A stretch of DNA of 64,000 bases from Victivallaceae bacterium (GTDB taxonomy: Bacteria > Verrucomicrobiota > Lentisphaeria > Victivallales > Victivallaceae), in assembly GCA_021647315.1 (NCBI GenBank), contig JAKIUY010000002.1, positions 32,732 through 96,731 of the forward strand, written 5' to 3'. Position numbers and translations under genes: made by a program. Shown here in pieces: positions 44,370 through 53,119 of the stretch. The notes under the pieces were generated by a model. That model saw nothing but the letters and a program-made list of their open reading frames with translations, made no database searches and had not been told where the DNA came from. Numbering within the stretch: position 1 is the stretch's first letter; every line of letters starts with the position of its first letter.

Positions 44370-46967
44370 TCAATCAAACAGTGAAGGTTGAAATGGGACT
44401 TCAGGTTCAATTGCGGGGTTATCATTCTTTGATTTTTTGGCGGATGTCTTCACTGAACGCTTCGAGCTAGGCTCTGCCATAGGGGCATAACCTCCACTCA
44501 ATTCTCCGATCTCATGGTGAATAGTCAACGCTGGCTGCCCGCCTTCACCCATCGAGTTATTCTCCAGATTATCAAGAATGATATTGGCACGTTTAACCAC
44601 TGCCTCCGGTAATCCAGCCAATTTAGCAACATGAATTCCATAACTTTTATCAGTACCGCCTTTAATTATCTGTCGAAGAAAAATAATCTGATCTCCATAC
44701 TCTTTCACCGCTACATTATAGTTTTTCACCCCTTTACGGGTAATTGACAATTCAGTCAGTTCATGGTAGTGAGTCGCAAACTGCGTTCTGGTCCGAGTTT
44801 CATCATGCAGAAATTCAGCAACCGCCCAGGCGATACTGAGGCCGTCAAATGTGCTGGTACCACGCCCGATTTCATCAAGAATAACCAGACTTTTACCCGT
44901 GGCATGATTCAAAATATTAGCAGTTTCAACCATTTCCACCATAAAAGTACTCTGACCACGTGAAATATCATCTGCCGCTCCGACCCGAGTGAATATACGG
45001 TCAACCAAGCCGACAATCATACTTTCAGCCGGCACAAACGACCCCATTTGCGCCATAATGGTCAGCAAGGCAGTTTGTCGAATATAGGTCGATTTACCCG
45101 CCATATTAGGTCCGGTAATAATCATCATCCGGTTATCATCACTATCAAGACAGCTGTCATTAGGGACAAAACGCTCCTCAATCATGGTTGCATCCAGCAC
45201 CGGATGCCGTCCGCTTTTAATAATCAAAGTCTCATCATCAACGATTCTGGGACGTACATAGTTGTATTTCCTGGCAGACTCAGTCAGTGAAGTAATAACA
45301 TCAATACTCGCCAAGGCAGCGGCGGTGGTCTGAATATCTTCAGTAAACCCCAGTGAAAACTCCCGTAACTGCATAAAAAGCTGATGTTCCAACGCCTTGG
45401 ACTTATCTTCAGCCCCAAGGATTTTACTTTCAATTTCCTTGAGTTCCGGAGTAATAAAACGTTCAGCGTTAACCAATGTCTGTTTACGAATATAATCTTC
45501 CGGCGCCAGATTTAAATTGCTTTTACTTATTTCAATATAATAGCCGAAAACTCGATTGTATTTAACTTTCAGCGTTTTAATTCCGGTTCGCTCCTGTTCC
45601 TTCTTCTGCAGTGCGCCAAGCCAGCTCTTGCCTTCAGTGGAGGCACTGCGCAACTCATCCAGTCCGGCATGAAAACCTTCACGGATTATGCCGCCATCAT
45701 TCAAATTCACCGGCGGCTCATCCGCCAGTGTAGTATTAATACGTTCAACCAATTCAGGCAGTTCATGCAACTGACTCCGAAGTTGTTCAAGTAACGGTGC
45801 TCCAAAATTTTCCAGCAATAGTTTTACCGGTGCAATCATTTCCAGACTTTCGGCCAGGGCAATCAAATCACGCGCATTAGCACTGCCGATATTAATCCTG
45901 GCAACAATACGTTCAAGGTCACGAATAGCGCCGGTAATCTCCCGTATTTCAGCCAGACTCAACGGATCATCACGAAAAGCTTCTACCGATTCAAGTCTGG
46001 CATTTATGGCACTTATATCGTATAAAGGCCGCAATATCCAATCACGCAACATCCTGCCACCCATCGGTGTCGCGCAGCTGTCAAGCACTGACAACAAAGT
46101 GCCGTCACGGCCCGAATTAAACATTGATTCAGTCAACTCAAGATTACGTTGGGAAATAGCATCCAGTTCCATATAGCTGTCGGAAGAATAGGTATAAAGC
46201 CGTTTTAAATGGCCGATTGGCTGACGCAGGTTCTCTGCGGCATAATGCATTACCGCTCCAGCAGCACAAACTGCGAGATTGTGATCACGGCAACCAAATC
46301 CATCCAGCGATGCAACCTGGAATTGCCGTTTCAAGGCCTCTTCGGCACAGTCAAATGAAAATATCCAGTCCTCAACCGCAGTCCACAACAGTTTACGCCC
46401 GCAGTCAGGCAGATCACCACTCTTCTCCCATTCTTTCAGCAACGACTCTGACACCAGACACTCCATTGTTCCCAGACGATGCAGTTCAGGTTCAAGTTTT
46501 TCCAATGAACTTATCTCGGTAGCCTTGAATTCTCCGGTACTGATATCAAGGCAGGCCAGCCCCAAACCATTCTTACCAGTAGCCAACGCAACCAGAAAAT
46601 TGTTTTTATCCGGTGCCAGCACCGAACTGTCCATAACTGTCCCCGGAGTAATCACCCGGGTTATTTCACGCTTGACAATGCCCTTGGCCTGAGCTGGATC
46701 TTCCATCTGTTCAGCAATCGCGACCTTCACTCCGGCATGCAACAGGCGTGGCAGATGTATTTCAAGTGCATGATATGGAAATCCGCACATCGGCACCCCG
46801 CCTCTTTTAGTCAGGGTGATATCCATAATAGCACTGGCTCTGGCGGCATCGTCAAAGAACATCTCATAAAAATCTCCCAATCTGAACAACAGAATCGCAT
46901 CTGTCGGGATTTCCGCTTTAGCCTGACGATACTGCCGCATCATCGGAGTAAGTTTCACTTCTGGCAT
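44370..46967 (-). CDS. mutS: DNA mismatch repair protein MutS
   Basis: An 865-residue mismatch-recognition ATPase. The N-terminal domain begins TPMMRQYRQAKAEIPTDAIL and has FRLGDFYEMFFDDA with the mismatch-stacking Phe and Glu. The core and clamp are complete. The ATPase has Walker A TGPNMAGKSTYIRQTALL near residue 620, ISRGQSTFMVEM and the Walker B region VILDEIGRGTSTFDG, then ATHYHELTEL. The C-terminus has a short linker and a PFQPSLF end that resembles a sliding-clamp-binding motif. No mutL is nearby. GATGAGATATA precedes the ATG. Confidence 0.97.
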   Translation of the reverse strand: MPEVKLTPMMRQYRQAKAEIPTDAILLFRLGDFYEMFFDDAARASAIMDITLTKRGGVPMCGFPYHALEIHLPRLLHAGVKVAIAEQMEDPAQAKGIVKREITRVITPGTVMDSSVLAPDKNNFLVALATGKNGLGLACLDISTGEFKATEISSLEKLEPELHRLGTMECLVSESLLKEWEKSGDLPDCGRKLLWTAVEDWIFSFDCAEEALKRQFQVASLDGFGCRDHNLAVCAAGAVMHYAAENLRQPIGHLKRLYTYSSDSYMELDAISQRNLELTESMFNSGRDGTLLSVLDSCATPMGGRMLRDWILRPLYDISAINARLESVEAFRDDPLSLAEIREITGAIRDLERIVARINIGSANARDLIALAESLEMIAPVKLLLENFGAPLLEQLRSQLHELPELVERINTTLADEPPVNLNDGGIIREGFHAGLDELRSASTEGKSWLGALQKKEQERTGIKTLKVKYNRVFGYYIEISKSNLNLAPEDYIRKQTLVNAERFITPELKEIESKILGAEDKSKALEHQLFMQLREFSLGFTEDIQTTAAALASIDVITSLTESARKYNYVRPRIVDDETLIIKSGRHPVLDATMIEERFVPNDSCLDSDDNRMMIITGPNMAGKSTYIRQTALLTIMAQMGSFVPAESMIVGLVDRIFTRVGAADDISRGQSTFMVEMVETANILNHATGKSLVILDEIGRGTSTFDGLSIAWAVAEFLHDETRTRTQFATHYHELTELSITRKGVKNYNVAVKEYGDQIIFLRQIIKGGTDKSYGIHVAKLAGLPEAVVKRANIILDNLENNSMGEGGQPALTIHHEIGELSGGYAPMAEPSSKRSVKTSAKKSKNDNPAIEPEVPFQPSLFD

Positions 46968-47237
46968 TATATCTCATCTCTATTTTTCTTAAAGGGTTAT
47001 AAACACTGCTAAGTATGACGTCAATGAAGCCAAATGCAAACTGATTTCCGTCAAAAGAAAGCTTTTCTGAATATTTTCTCCATAAATCACCGTTTACAGT
47101 TTGAAAAAAAGTCGGAATAGTGTTAAGTTCATAACCGTTGGAAGCATATGGCGTCACCTCGCCTCTTGTGAAATCAACATGGTATTTTTAGTTTTTTATA
47201 TATATGGTTTGTTTCTGTTAATTTTTGGGAGAACAAA

Positions 47238-48470
47238 ATGAAGATTGTTAATATTCTGCTTAGTGTACTTGTCCTTATTTTAGCCGCTGTATCAGCTATA
47301 AGCTCATTTGTCCTTTATGACAAACGCAACATATTGGTTGACGGCTGGAATGAAATGGCAAAAACGATAAATGAAACATCCACTATTCTGGATCGTGAAA
47401 GCGGCACAGATGTGGCAAAAGCACTTTCGCCGAAAACCCTCGCTCATGAAAATTATTCTGAGCTTGATGTCAACCTGACAAAATTTGCCTCACAGGCACA
47501 AAAAATCCAGACACAACGCAATGAACTCGGTGCTACTATTGCCAAAATGTCTGATATTCTGTCAATCAGCAATGCACCAAGCCAATCTGATCTCAATAAA
47601 CTCAGTAACTACAAATCCAGCAGCAACGATGCAATTGAGGGGATTACTAAGGTAAAAGACAGAAACAATAGTACTGCCAATGAAATCAGTCGAGTTGCAG
47701 ACAAACTCGGAGTAACTGTTTCAGCTCGTGCTTTGAAAAGTGCCAGCTACAAAAGCGAACTGAATAAAATTTCATCACGGGTAGATTTTGTCAAACGCCG
47801 CATCAATACATTTAACAGTTCAGTTAAAAAGATTGCCAGTTCCAGTGGCGCTGGTAGCATCAACCTGAGCGATTCTTCATATACCAGTTCACTGACAAAA
47901 ACTGTCAGCTCTGTAAAAAAACTTAAATTAGACTACGATTCAACCAGTCGTAAATTGCGTCAGGCCAAAGGTCAACTGGCGGACTTCAGCAAAGATGCCA
48001 GAGTAAAAGATCAAACTATTGCTGAGCGTGATAAAATAATAGCTGACCAGAAACGAACCATTGCTGCTTTTCGAGACCCAGAAGGTGGTGGAAAAGTTGA
48101 ACCACTTATTCCGCCATGGAAAGATGGTAGCCAAGAGGCTCTAAGTGCGGTAAAAGGGCAGGTTATCGATGTTAATAACAAATATGGCTTCGTAGTTGTC
48201 AGTTTAGGTTCAAGCACCCTGATTGAACAGAAAATTGGTAGAAAAGGCTTTCACCGGGTAAATCCGCAAATTCAGAAAGATTCTGATATGGTTGTAGCCC
48301 GTAACCTTGATTCCAATAACGGAAAATTCATCGGCAAAATCAAGCTGGTAAAAATCAACGAAAACTGTTCGATTGCCAACGTCATTCCAGATTCTTTAAA
48401 CGGCAGACGGATCAGCATCGGCGATTCAGTATATTTCTCCAATGAAACCATTGCTAAACTCAGCAAATAA
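47238..48470 (+). CDS. Membrane-anchored coiled-coil protein of unknown function
   Basis: 410 residues. An N-terminal membrane anchor (ILLSVLVLILAAVSAISSFV) is followed by about 250 residues rich in Ser, Lys and Asn with heptad-like helices. A basic stretch (RDKIIADQKRTIAAFRD) leads to a C-terminal beta-rich domain from about residue 300: VKGQVIDVNNKYGFVVVSLG, VARNLDSNNGKFIGKIK and GRRISIGDSVYFSN. The end recalls small beta-barrels found in some envelope proteins. GGGAG precedes the ATG. Two small membrane or lipoprotein genes follow at once, so the three form a likely operon. Confidence 0.72.
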   Translation: MKIVNILLSVLVLILAAVSAISSFVLYDKRNILVDGWNEMAKTINETSTILDRESGTDVAKALSPKTLAHENYSELDVNLTKFASQAQKIQTQRNELGATIAKMSDILSISNAPSQSDLNKLSNYKSSSNDAIEGITKVKDRNNSTANEISRVADKLGVTVSARALKSASYKSELNKISSRVDFVKRRINTFNSSVKKIASSSGAGSINLSDSSYTSSLTKTVSSVKKLKLDYDSTSRKLRQAKGQLADFSKDARVKDQTIAERDKIIADQKRTIAAFRDPEGGGKVEPLIPPWKDGSQEALSAVKGQVIDVNNKYGFVVVSLGSSTLIEQKIGRKGFHRVNPQIQKDSDMVVARNLDSNNGKFIGKIKLVKINENCSIANVIPDSLNGRRISIGDSVYFSNETIAKLSK

Positions 48471-48487
48471 ATTAAGGAGACAGGCAA

Positions 48488-48670
48488 GTGTTTTCATCTA
48501 AACTTTTTTTGGGCATTGCGGTTTTTACACTGTTGCTGATATGCGCGACTTTAACCTTTCAAATCATGGAAGCTCAGACATACAACCTTTTTGAGACACT
48601 ACAGGAACGCTTTATCGGCGGTGGTGGTGAACAACAAGCAACAAGCACAAGCAGTGAAGAAGCTCAATAA
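48488..48670 (+). CDS. Small single-pass membrane protein
   Basis: 60 residues, GTG start with AAGGAG six to seven bases upstream. One membrane helix (LFLGIAVFTLLLICATLTFQ) and a short Gly/Gln/Ser/Glu tail (GGGGEQQATSTSSEEAQ). It is 17 bp after the coiled-coil gene and overlaps the lipoprotein gene by 17 bp. No family is recognised. Spacing and the binding site make it credible as part of the operon. Confidence 0.65.
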   Translation: MFSSKLFLGIAVFTLLLICATLTFQIMEAQTYNLFETLQERFIGGGGEQQATSTSSEEAQ

Positions 48671-48836
48671 AGAACGTATAACTTTCATCATCAGTCTACT
48701 TGTTATACTGACGCTACCTTTATTCTGCAATGGTTGCATTTTACTTTCTCCGGCTGAAAAGCGTGGTTACTCAAGCTTACCGCAAAATCGTCCAGCATCC
48801 TGGGAAGCATCACCTCAAGGACCAATAGGTAGATAA
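48654..48836 (+). CDS. Small lipoprotein
   Basis: 60 residues from the GTG at 48654: a basic start (KKLNKERI), a hydrophobic signal (TFIISLLVILTLPLF), then CNGC with the lipid-attached Cys at residue 28. The mature part is only about 33 residues (SPAEKRGYSSLPQNRPASWE). The start is chosen because longer versions would put an unusual leader before the signal. It overlaps the preceding gene. The last member of the three-gene envelope operon; function unknown. Confidence 0.62.
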   Translation: MKKLNKERITFIISLLVILTLPLFCNGCILLSPAEKRGYSSLPQNRPASWEASPQGPIGR

Positions 48837-48850
48837 TACATCCCCCGTGA

Positions 48851-48868
48851 CCACGTTCGGCAACGTGG
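48851..48868 (+). terminator. Hairpin downstream of the envelope operon
   Basis: CCACGTT-CGGC-AACGTGG forms a perfect seven-bp stem 15 bp after the lipoprotein stop. There is no strong T-tract after it, so termination is plausible rather than shown. A second, weaker stem (GGTGGAACG ... GGCACC) follows. Confidence 0.4.
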
Positions 48869-49087
48869 CCTTCACGCGGTGGAACGTGACTCACAGTGGC
48901 ACCCCAAAACATGACAGAATGATTTTTTATAAATATTCTACTGTTGAAAAATAAAACGCAATCTTTATCAGGTAAAAAACTCCCTATTACAACCATAACC
49001 TGAACTATCTTACAAAAAAACCATATTTAAATCATTTTGTACTTGATAAAACTGAAAAACAATATATTTTACACACTTCACCAAAGT

Positions 49088-49165
49088 CGGGGTATAGCGC
49101 AGTCTGGCTAGCGCATTTGGTTTGGGACCAAAGGGTCGCAGGTTCGAATCCTGCTACCCCGACCA
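49088..49165 (+). tRNA. tRNA-Pro (TGG), CCA encoded
   Basis: Acceptor CGGGGTA pairs with TACCCCG, followed by A and CCA. Anticodon stem TTTGG/CCAAA encloses TTTGGGA with anticodon TGG. The T arm is GCAGGTTCGAATCCTGC and the D arm is GCGCAGTCTGGCTAGCGC. Confidence 0.97.
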
Positions 49166-49302
49166 TTTTCTTTTTCTATAAAACTCTATTACTGCAGGAT
49201 GAGAACCGATCAGAGGTTCGAGCAGCGTAAGCGTAAGGCCTAACTTAAACCTCTATCCGGCTTTGCTACATTCAATAGACGTTAAAATTATTTTAGTAAA
49301 TT

Positions 49303-49487
49303 CTTGATTTTAGTTCATTTTGCGTTAGTTCTAAGCTACTTAACTTTAAAATTAAAGCTATTGATAATATTACGCCAAAACAGTGGATTCTCAACTGAAA
49401 CACTTGATTTTATAAGATGATACTCTTAAACAACACTTGATTTTAGTTCATTTCGCATTAATTTTAAGCTACTAATTAAAATTTAAC
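49303..49487 (+). repeat. Direct repeat of about 48 bp upstream of pepF
   Basis: CTTGATTTTAGTTCATTTTG at 49303 and CTTGATTTTAGTTCATTTCG at 49436 start two copies that continue (C/T)TAAGCTACT and A/T-rich sequence. The second ends just before the pepF start, so each copy may carry promoter elements. A third partial CTTGATTTTA lies near 49403. Confidence 0.6.
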
Positions 49488-49491
49488 CTTA

Positions 49492-51318
49492 ATGGATATA
49501 ATAATGGATAAAAAGATTAAAAAACTGCCTCAACATGCTGAGTTACCGGTAGCGATGACTTGGGATCTGAGCCCAATGTACAAAACAATAACTGAATGGG
49601 AAACTGATTTTGCAGCTCTAGATAAACTTGAAAAAGATTTTATTACCTACAAAGGACGTTTAGCTGAATCGGCTCAGGTATTGTGCGATGCAATAGCATC
49701 AAGCGACCGGCTGGAACGGCTGGCGGAAAAAATCTATGTTTATGCTCACTTGAAGTCGGATGAAAATACCGCCGACTCAACTAACCGCTCTTATGTCGAC
49801 CGTGCAACCGGCAGATTTGCCCAGATCAGCGGTTCAACCGCTTGGTTCGATCCGGAAATAATGACGATTGACGAAAAAACAATGTCCGACATGCTCGCCT
49901 CACCAGAACTCTCATTCTATCGTAACAGCCTGGAAAAATTGTTAAAAGAGCGTCCCCATACCCTATCTGCGCAAGAGGAACGGCTACTTGGCTTAAGTTC
50001 AGATGTGATGGGCAGTGCGTCAAAGACATTTTCCATGCTGAACAATGCGGATATGAAATTTCCAGTATTAACCGATGAAAATGGCGAACAGGTAACCTTA
50101 AGTCACGGCAACTATATCAATTTCCTTGAAAGCGGAGATCGTGAAGTACGAAGTAATGCTTTTAATGCAATGTTTACCGAATACAAAAAACTGCGCAACA
50201 CCATGGCATCAACGCTGGATGCAACTGTTAAACGTCATACCTTGATGGCTCAACTGCGCAACCATCCTTCAGCGTTGGCGGCTTCACTGTTCAGTGATGA
50301 TATTCCATTAGCGGTCTATAATAATCTGATTGATACCGTACATGCTAAATTGCCGGTACTGCATGAATATTTTGCTCTACGAGCTGAAGTTCTCGGGTTA
50401 GATAAACTTGATATGTATGACATCTATACGCCGTTGGTACAGGAATGTAAAGTCAAAGTAAGTTGGGAAGATGCCTGCAAATGGGTTAAAGCGGCTCTTA
50501 AACCGTTAGGCGAAGAGTATTGCGCCCACCTCGACAAAGCCTTTGAGCAGCGCTGGATTGATGTCAAAGAATGCGAAGGGAAACGTTCAGGTGCCTACTC
50601 TAGTGGCTGTTACGACTCTTATCCCTATATTCTGCATAATTTCACCGGCACTTTGTCCGATGTCTTCACCTTAGCCCACGAACTGGGCCATTCGATGCAC
50701 TCATACTACTCGCGTCAGGCACAGGAGTACCATTACGCTGACTATACAATTTTTGTCGCAGAAGTGGCATCAACGACTAATGAGCTGTTACTGCATGAAT
50801 ATCTGATGAAACAGAACGGGAATGATAAATTCAAAGCCTACCTGCTATGTCACCAGGCGGATCAGATTCGGGGCACGGTTATTCGCCAGACAATGTTCGC
50901 TGAATTTGAAAAATTTATTCATGATCAGGCTGAACAACATATTCCACTGACCGCGGATCTATTAAGTGAAGCCTATTTAAAACTGAATCAGCAGTATCAT
51001 GGTTCAATGGTCGAGCCAAATCAGTTGATTGAGATGGAATGGGCCAGAATCCCGCATTTTTATTATAATTTCTATGTCTATAAATATGCAACTGGACTTG
51101 CGGCGGCCGGACAACTGGCACAGAATATTCTAAGTGGTGATTCAGCCAAACTTGAAGCATATCTTGGTTTCCTCAAAGCGGGTGATTCAAAGGATCCATT
51201 AGATATCATGCTTGATGCCGGTGTCGATCTGAACACCCCTGCCCCGGTTGAAGCAATTCTTGATACCATGCAGGTCGCAGTAGATGAATTGCGGGAGAAG
51301 ATGGGAGTTAGGAGTTAG
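49492..51318 (+). CDS. pepF: Oligoendopeptidase F (M3 family)
   Basis: A 608-residue cytoplasmic zinc peptidase that cleaves short peptides. The zinc motif is at residues 396-400 in LAHELGHSMHSYYSRQ, with the third ligand expected in the following FVAEVASTTNELLLHEY. PVAMTWDLSPMYKT at the N-terminus and GAYSSGCYDSYPYILHNFTG before the zinc site are typical of PepF. The ATG at 49492 is used; another ATG 12 bases later is equally possible since neither has a good binding site. It stands alone after tRNA-Pro. Confidence 0.94.
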   Translation: MDIIMDKKIKKLPQHAELPVAMTWDLSPMYKTITEWETDFAALDKLEKDFITYKGRLAESAQVLCDAIASSDRLERLAEKIYVYAHLKSDENTADSTNRSYVDRATGRFAQISGSTAWFDPEIMTIDEKTMSDMLASPELSFYRNSLEKLLKERPHTLSAQEERLLGLSSDVMGSASKTFSMLNNADMKFPVLTDENGEQVTLSHGNYINFLESGDREVRSNAFNAMFTEYKKLRNTMASTLDATVKRHTLMAQLRNHPSALAASLFSDDIPLAVYNNLIDTVHAKLPVLHEYFALRAEVLGLDKLDMYDIYTPLVQECKVKVSWEDACKWVKAALKPLGEEYCAHLDKAFEQRWIDVKECEGKRSGAYSSGCYDSYPYILHNFTGTLSDVFTLAHELGHSMHSYYSRQAQEYHYADYTIFVAEVASTTNELLLHEYLMKQNGNDKFKAYLLCHQADQIRGTVIRQTMFAEFEKFIHDQAEQHIPLTADLLSEAYLKLNQQYHGSMVEPNQLIEMEWARIPHFYYNFYVYKYATGLAAAGQLAQNILSGDSAKLEAYLGFLKAGDSKDPLDIMLDAGVDLNTPAPVEAILDTMQVAVDELREKMGVRS

Positions 51319-51608
51319 GATAAAAGACGGAGAATGGGAGAACGTCCAATCTGCCGGTAAAATTATTTTGGAGTACGGTGATCTTTCACCGCTTTTAACT
51401 CTGATGATTGTATCACTAAAATTATTATGCTTCTTATTGAGACGTTAATATTACTAGTTCCTGCAAAGCTGGTTCTGTTCACATGAAAATTACCATTTGA
51501 TCCTAATTTTTAGAACTAAATGACCTGTTTTGATTCTAAAATTTAGCAAAAAAAATATTAATAACGGCTTAATATTAATAAAAAGTATATTGTTATTGAC
51601 TAAATTTC

Positions 51609-51702
51609 AAAGAAATTTGCTTTGAAATTAATACAAACGGAGCGAAGAACAGTCTCTGTTTTCCGCGATGCAGAAAACAAAGGCTTTTCGAGTACCGTCT
51701 AG
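51609..51702 (+). repeat. Hairpin-forming dispersed repeat, family R4, copy 1
   Basis: Shares TTGAAATTAATACAAACGGA, GCGAAGAA, TTCCGCGATGC and AAAGGCTTTTCGAGTACCGT with copy 2 at 57157-57250. In this copy the stem is TGTTTTC (51657-51663) with GAAAACA (51673-51679), where copy 2 has different bases that still pair. It ends 12 bp before the murA ATG, so it lies in the murA leader or promoter region. Confidence 0.75.
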
Positions 51703-51714
51703 TTAGGTTTATAT

Positions 51715-52995
51715 ATGAAAAAATTTATAGTTAATGGCGGAAAAACACTCTCTGGTGAAATCACGGTCAGCGGTAATAAAAATGCTGTACTGCCGATGAT
51801 TGCGGCGGCGGTGTTGACCGATGAAGAAGTTATCCTGCATAATGTCCCGGATATTGTCGATGTCAGGGTGATGCTCGAAATAGCCGTTAAACTGGGCATT
51901 GAGGTTTCATTATCAGCCAGTACCCTGCGCCTGAAAGCCTCAAAAATCGTTAATCCGGAAATTCCACGCGAACTGTGTTCTAAAGTCAGAACATCTATTC
52001 TGTTTGCCGGTCCGCTGTGCGCACGTTGCGGTAAAGCGACCCTGTGGCCGCCGGGTGGTGATGTCATCGGTCGTCGCCGGCTTGACAGCCATTTTTACGG
52101 TTTAAGCTCACTTGGAGTAGAACTTGAAGTCGAAGGCAATTCGTATAAATTCCGTTTACCACAGAAAATGGAGGGGCGTGATCTGTTCCTTGATGAAGCG
52201 AGTGTCACGGGGACCGAACAGATTATTATGGCCGCAGTAATCGCTGAAGGTCAGACCATCATTCGCAACGCCGCCTCCGAGCCCCATGTTACCGACCTCG
52301 CTGAACTGCTGATTGCAATGGGGGCAAAAATTTCAGGGCTCGGCAGTAACACTTTAACTATTAATGGCGTGGACAAGCTGCACGGGGCTGAACATACCAT
52401 TGTTGGTGATCATATTGAAGCTGGGAGTTTCATGGCACTGGCTGCCGCAACCGGTGGTGGCATTACCATTAACGGGATTACTCCGCGCCACTACTGGATG
52501 ACCCGCCGGATCTTTGAACGTTTCGGTATTCAGTTTGAGATGGAACAGAACCGCATCGTCATGCCAGCGGGGCAGAAAATGCGCACTGAACTTGATTTCG
52601 GCGGACATACCCCGGTTATTTCTGACGGACCGTGGCCACAATTCCCCAGCGATATGATGAGTTGTATGATTGTCGCCGCGACCCAGGCCGAAGGCTCGGT
52701 ACTGTTTTTTGAAAAAATGTTTGAAAGCAGGATATATTTTGTCGACCGCCTGATTGGCATGGGGGCAAACGTGATTGTCTGCGACCCACATCGGGTTGTA
52801 GTCAACGGTCCAGCAAAACTACATGCCAGCAGCATGGCAAGCCCTGATATCCGCGCCGGCATGGCAATGTTGATTGCCGCTCTTTGCGCCAATGGAACAA
52901 GTGAAATAAACAATGCGGATATTATCGAACGCGGTTATGATAAGCTGGTAGAAAAAATCAGAGCAATCGGTGGCGAGATAAGGGTTGATACTTGA
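51715..52995 (+). CDS. murA: UDP-N-acetylglucosamine 1-carboxyvinyltransferase, Asp active-site variant
   Basis: A 426-residue MurA, catalysing the first committed step of peptidoglycan synthesis (enolpyruvyl transfer to UDP-GlcNAc). ITVSGNKNAVLPM holds the conserved Lys22-Asn23. The active-site loop reads LWPPGGDVIGRRRLDSHF, so the position of E. coli Cys115 is Asp116. DGPWPQFPSDMMS keeps the catalytic Asp, and IERGYDKLVEKIRAIG is the usual end. Asp at this site is known from Chlamydia and Mycobacterium and makes the enzyme insensitive to fosfomycin. The binding site is weak; an R4 hairpin repeat lies just upstream. Confidence 0.94.
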   Translation: MKKFIVNGGKTLSGEITVSGNKNAVLPMIAAAVLTDEEVILHNVPDIVDVRVMLEIAVKLGIEVSLSASTLRLKASKIVNPEIPRELCSKVRTSILFAGPLCARCGKATLWPPGGDVIGRRRLDSHFYGLSSLGVELEVEGNSYKFRLPQKMEGRDLFLDEASVTGTEQIIMAAVIAEGQTIIRNAASEPHVTDLAELLIAMGAKISGLGSNTLTINGVDKLHGAEHTIVGDHIEAGSFMALAAATGGGITINGITPRHYWMTRRIFERFGIQFEMEQNRIVMPAGQKMRTELDFGGHTPVISDGPWPQFPSDMMSCMIVAATQAEGSVLFFEKMFESRIYFVDRLIGMGANVIVCDPHRVVVNGPAKLHASSMASPDIRAGMAMLIAALCANGTSEINNADIIERGYDKLVEKIRAIGGEIRVDT

Positions 52996-53119
52996 TACTT
53001 GGTGCTCCGCCTTCGTTTAAAAACTATGGCGCGATAAATTGGGGCTTGGGCTGTGGACTTTAAAAGTCACGCTATCCGTTTTATCCATACTCTAATAATA
53101 CTAAAACTTAAGGAATCTT

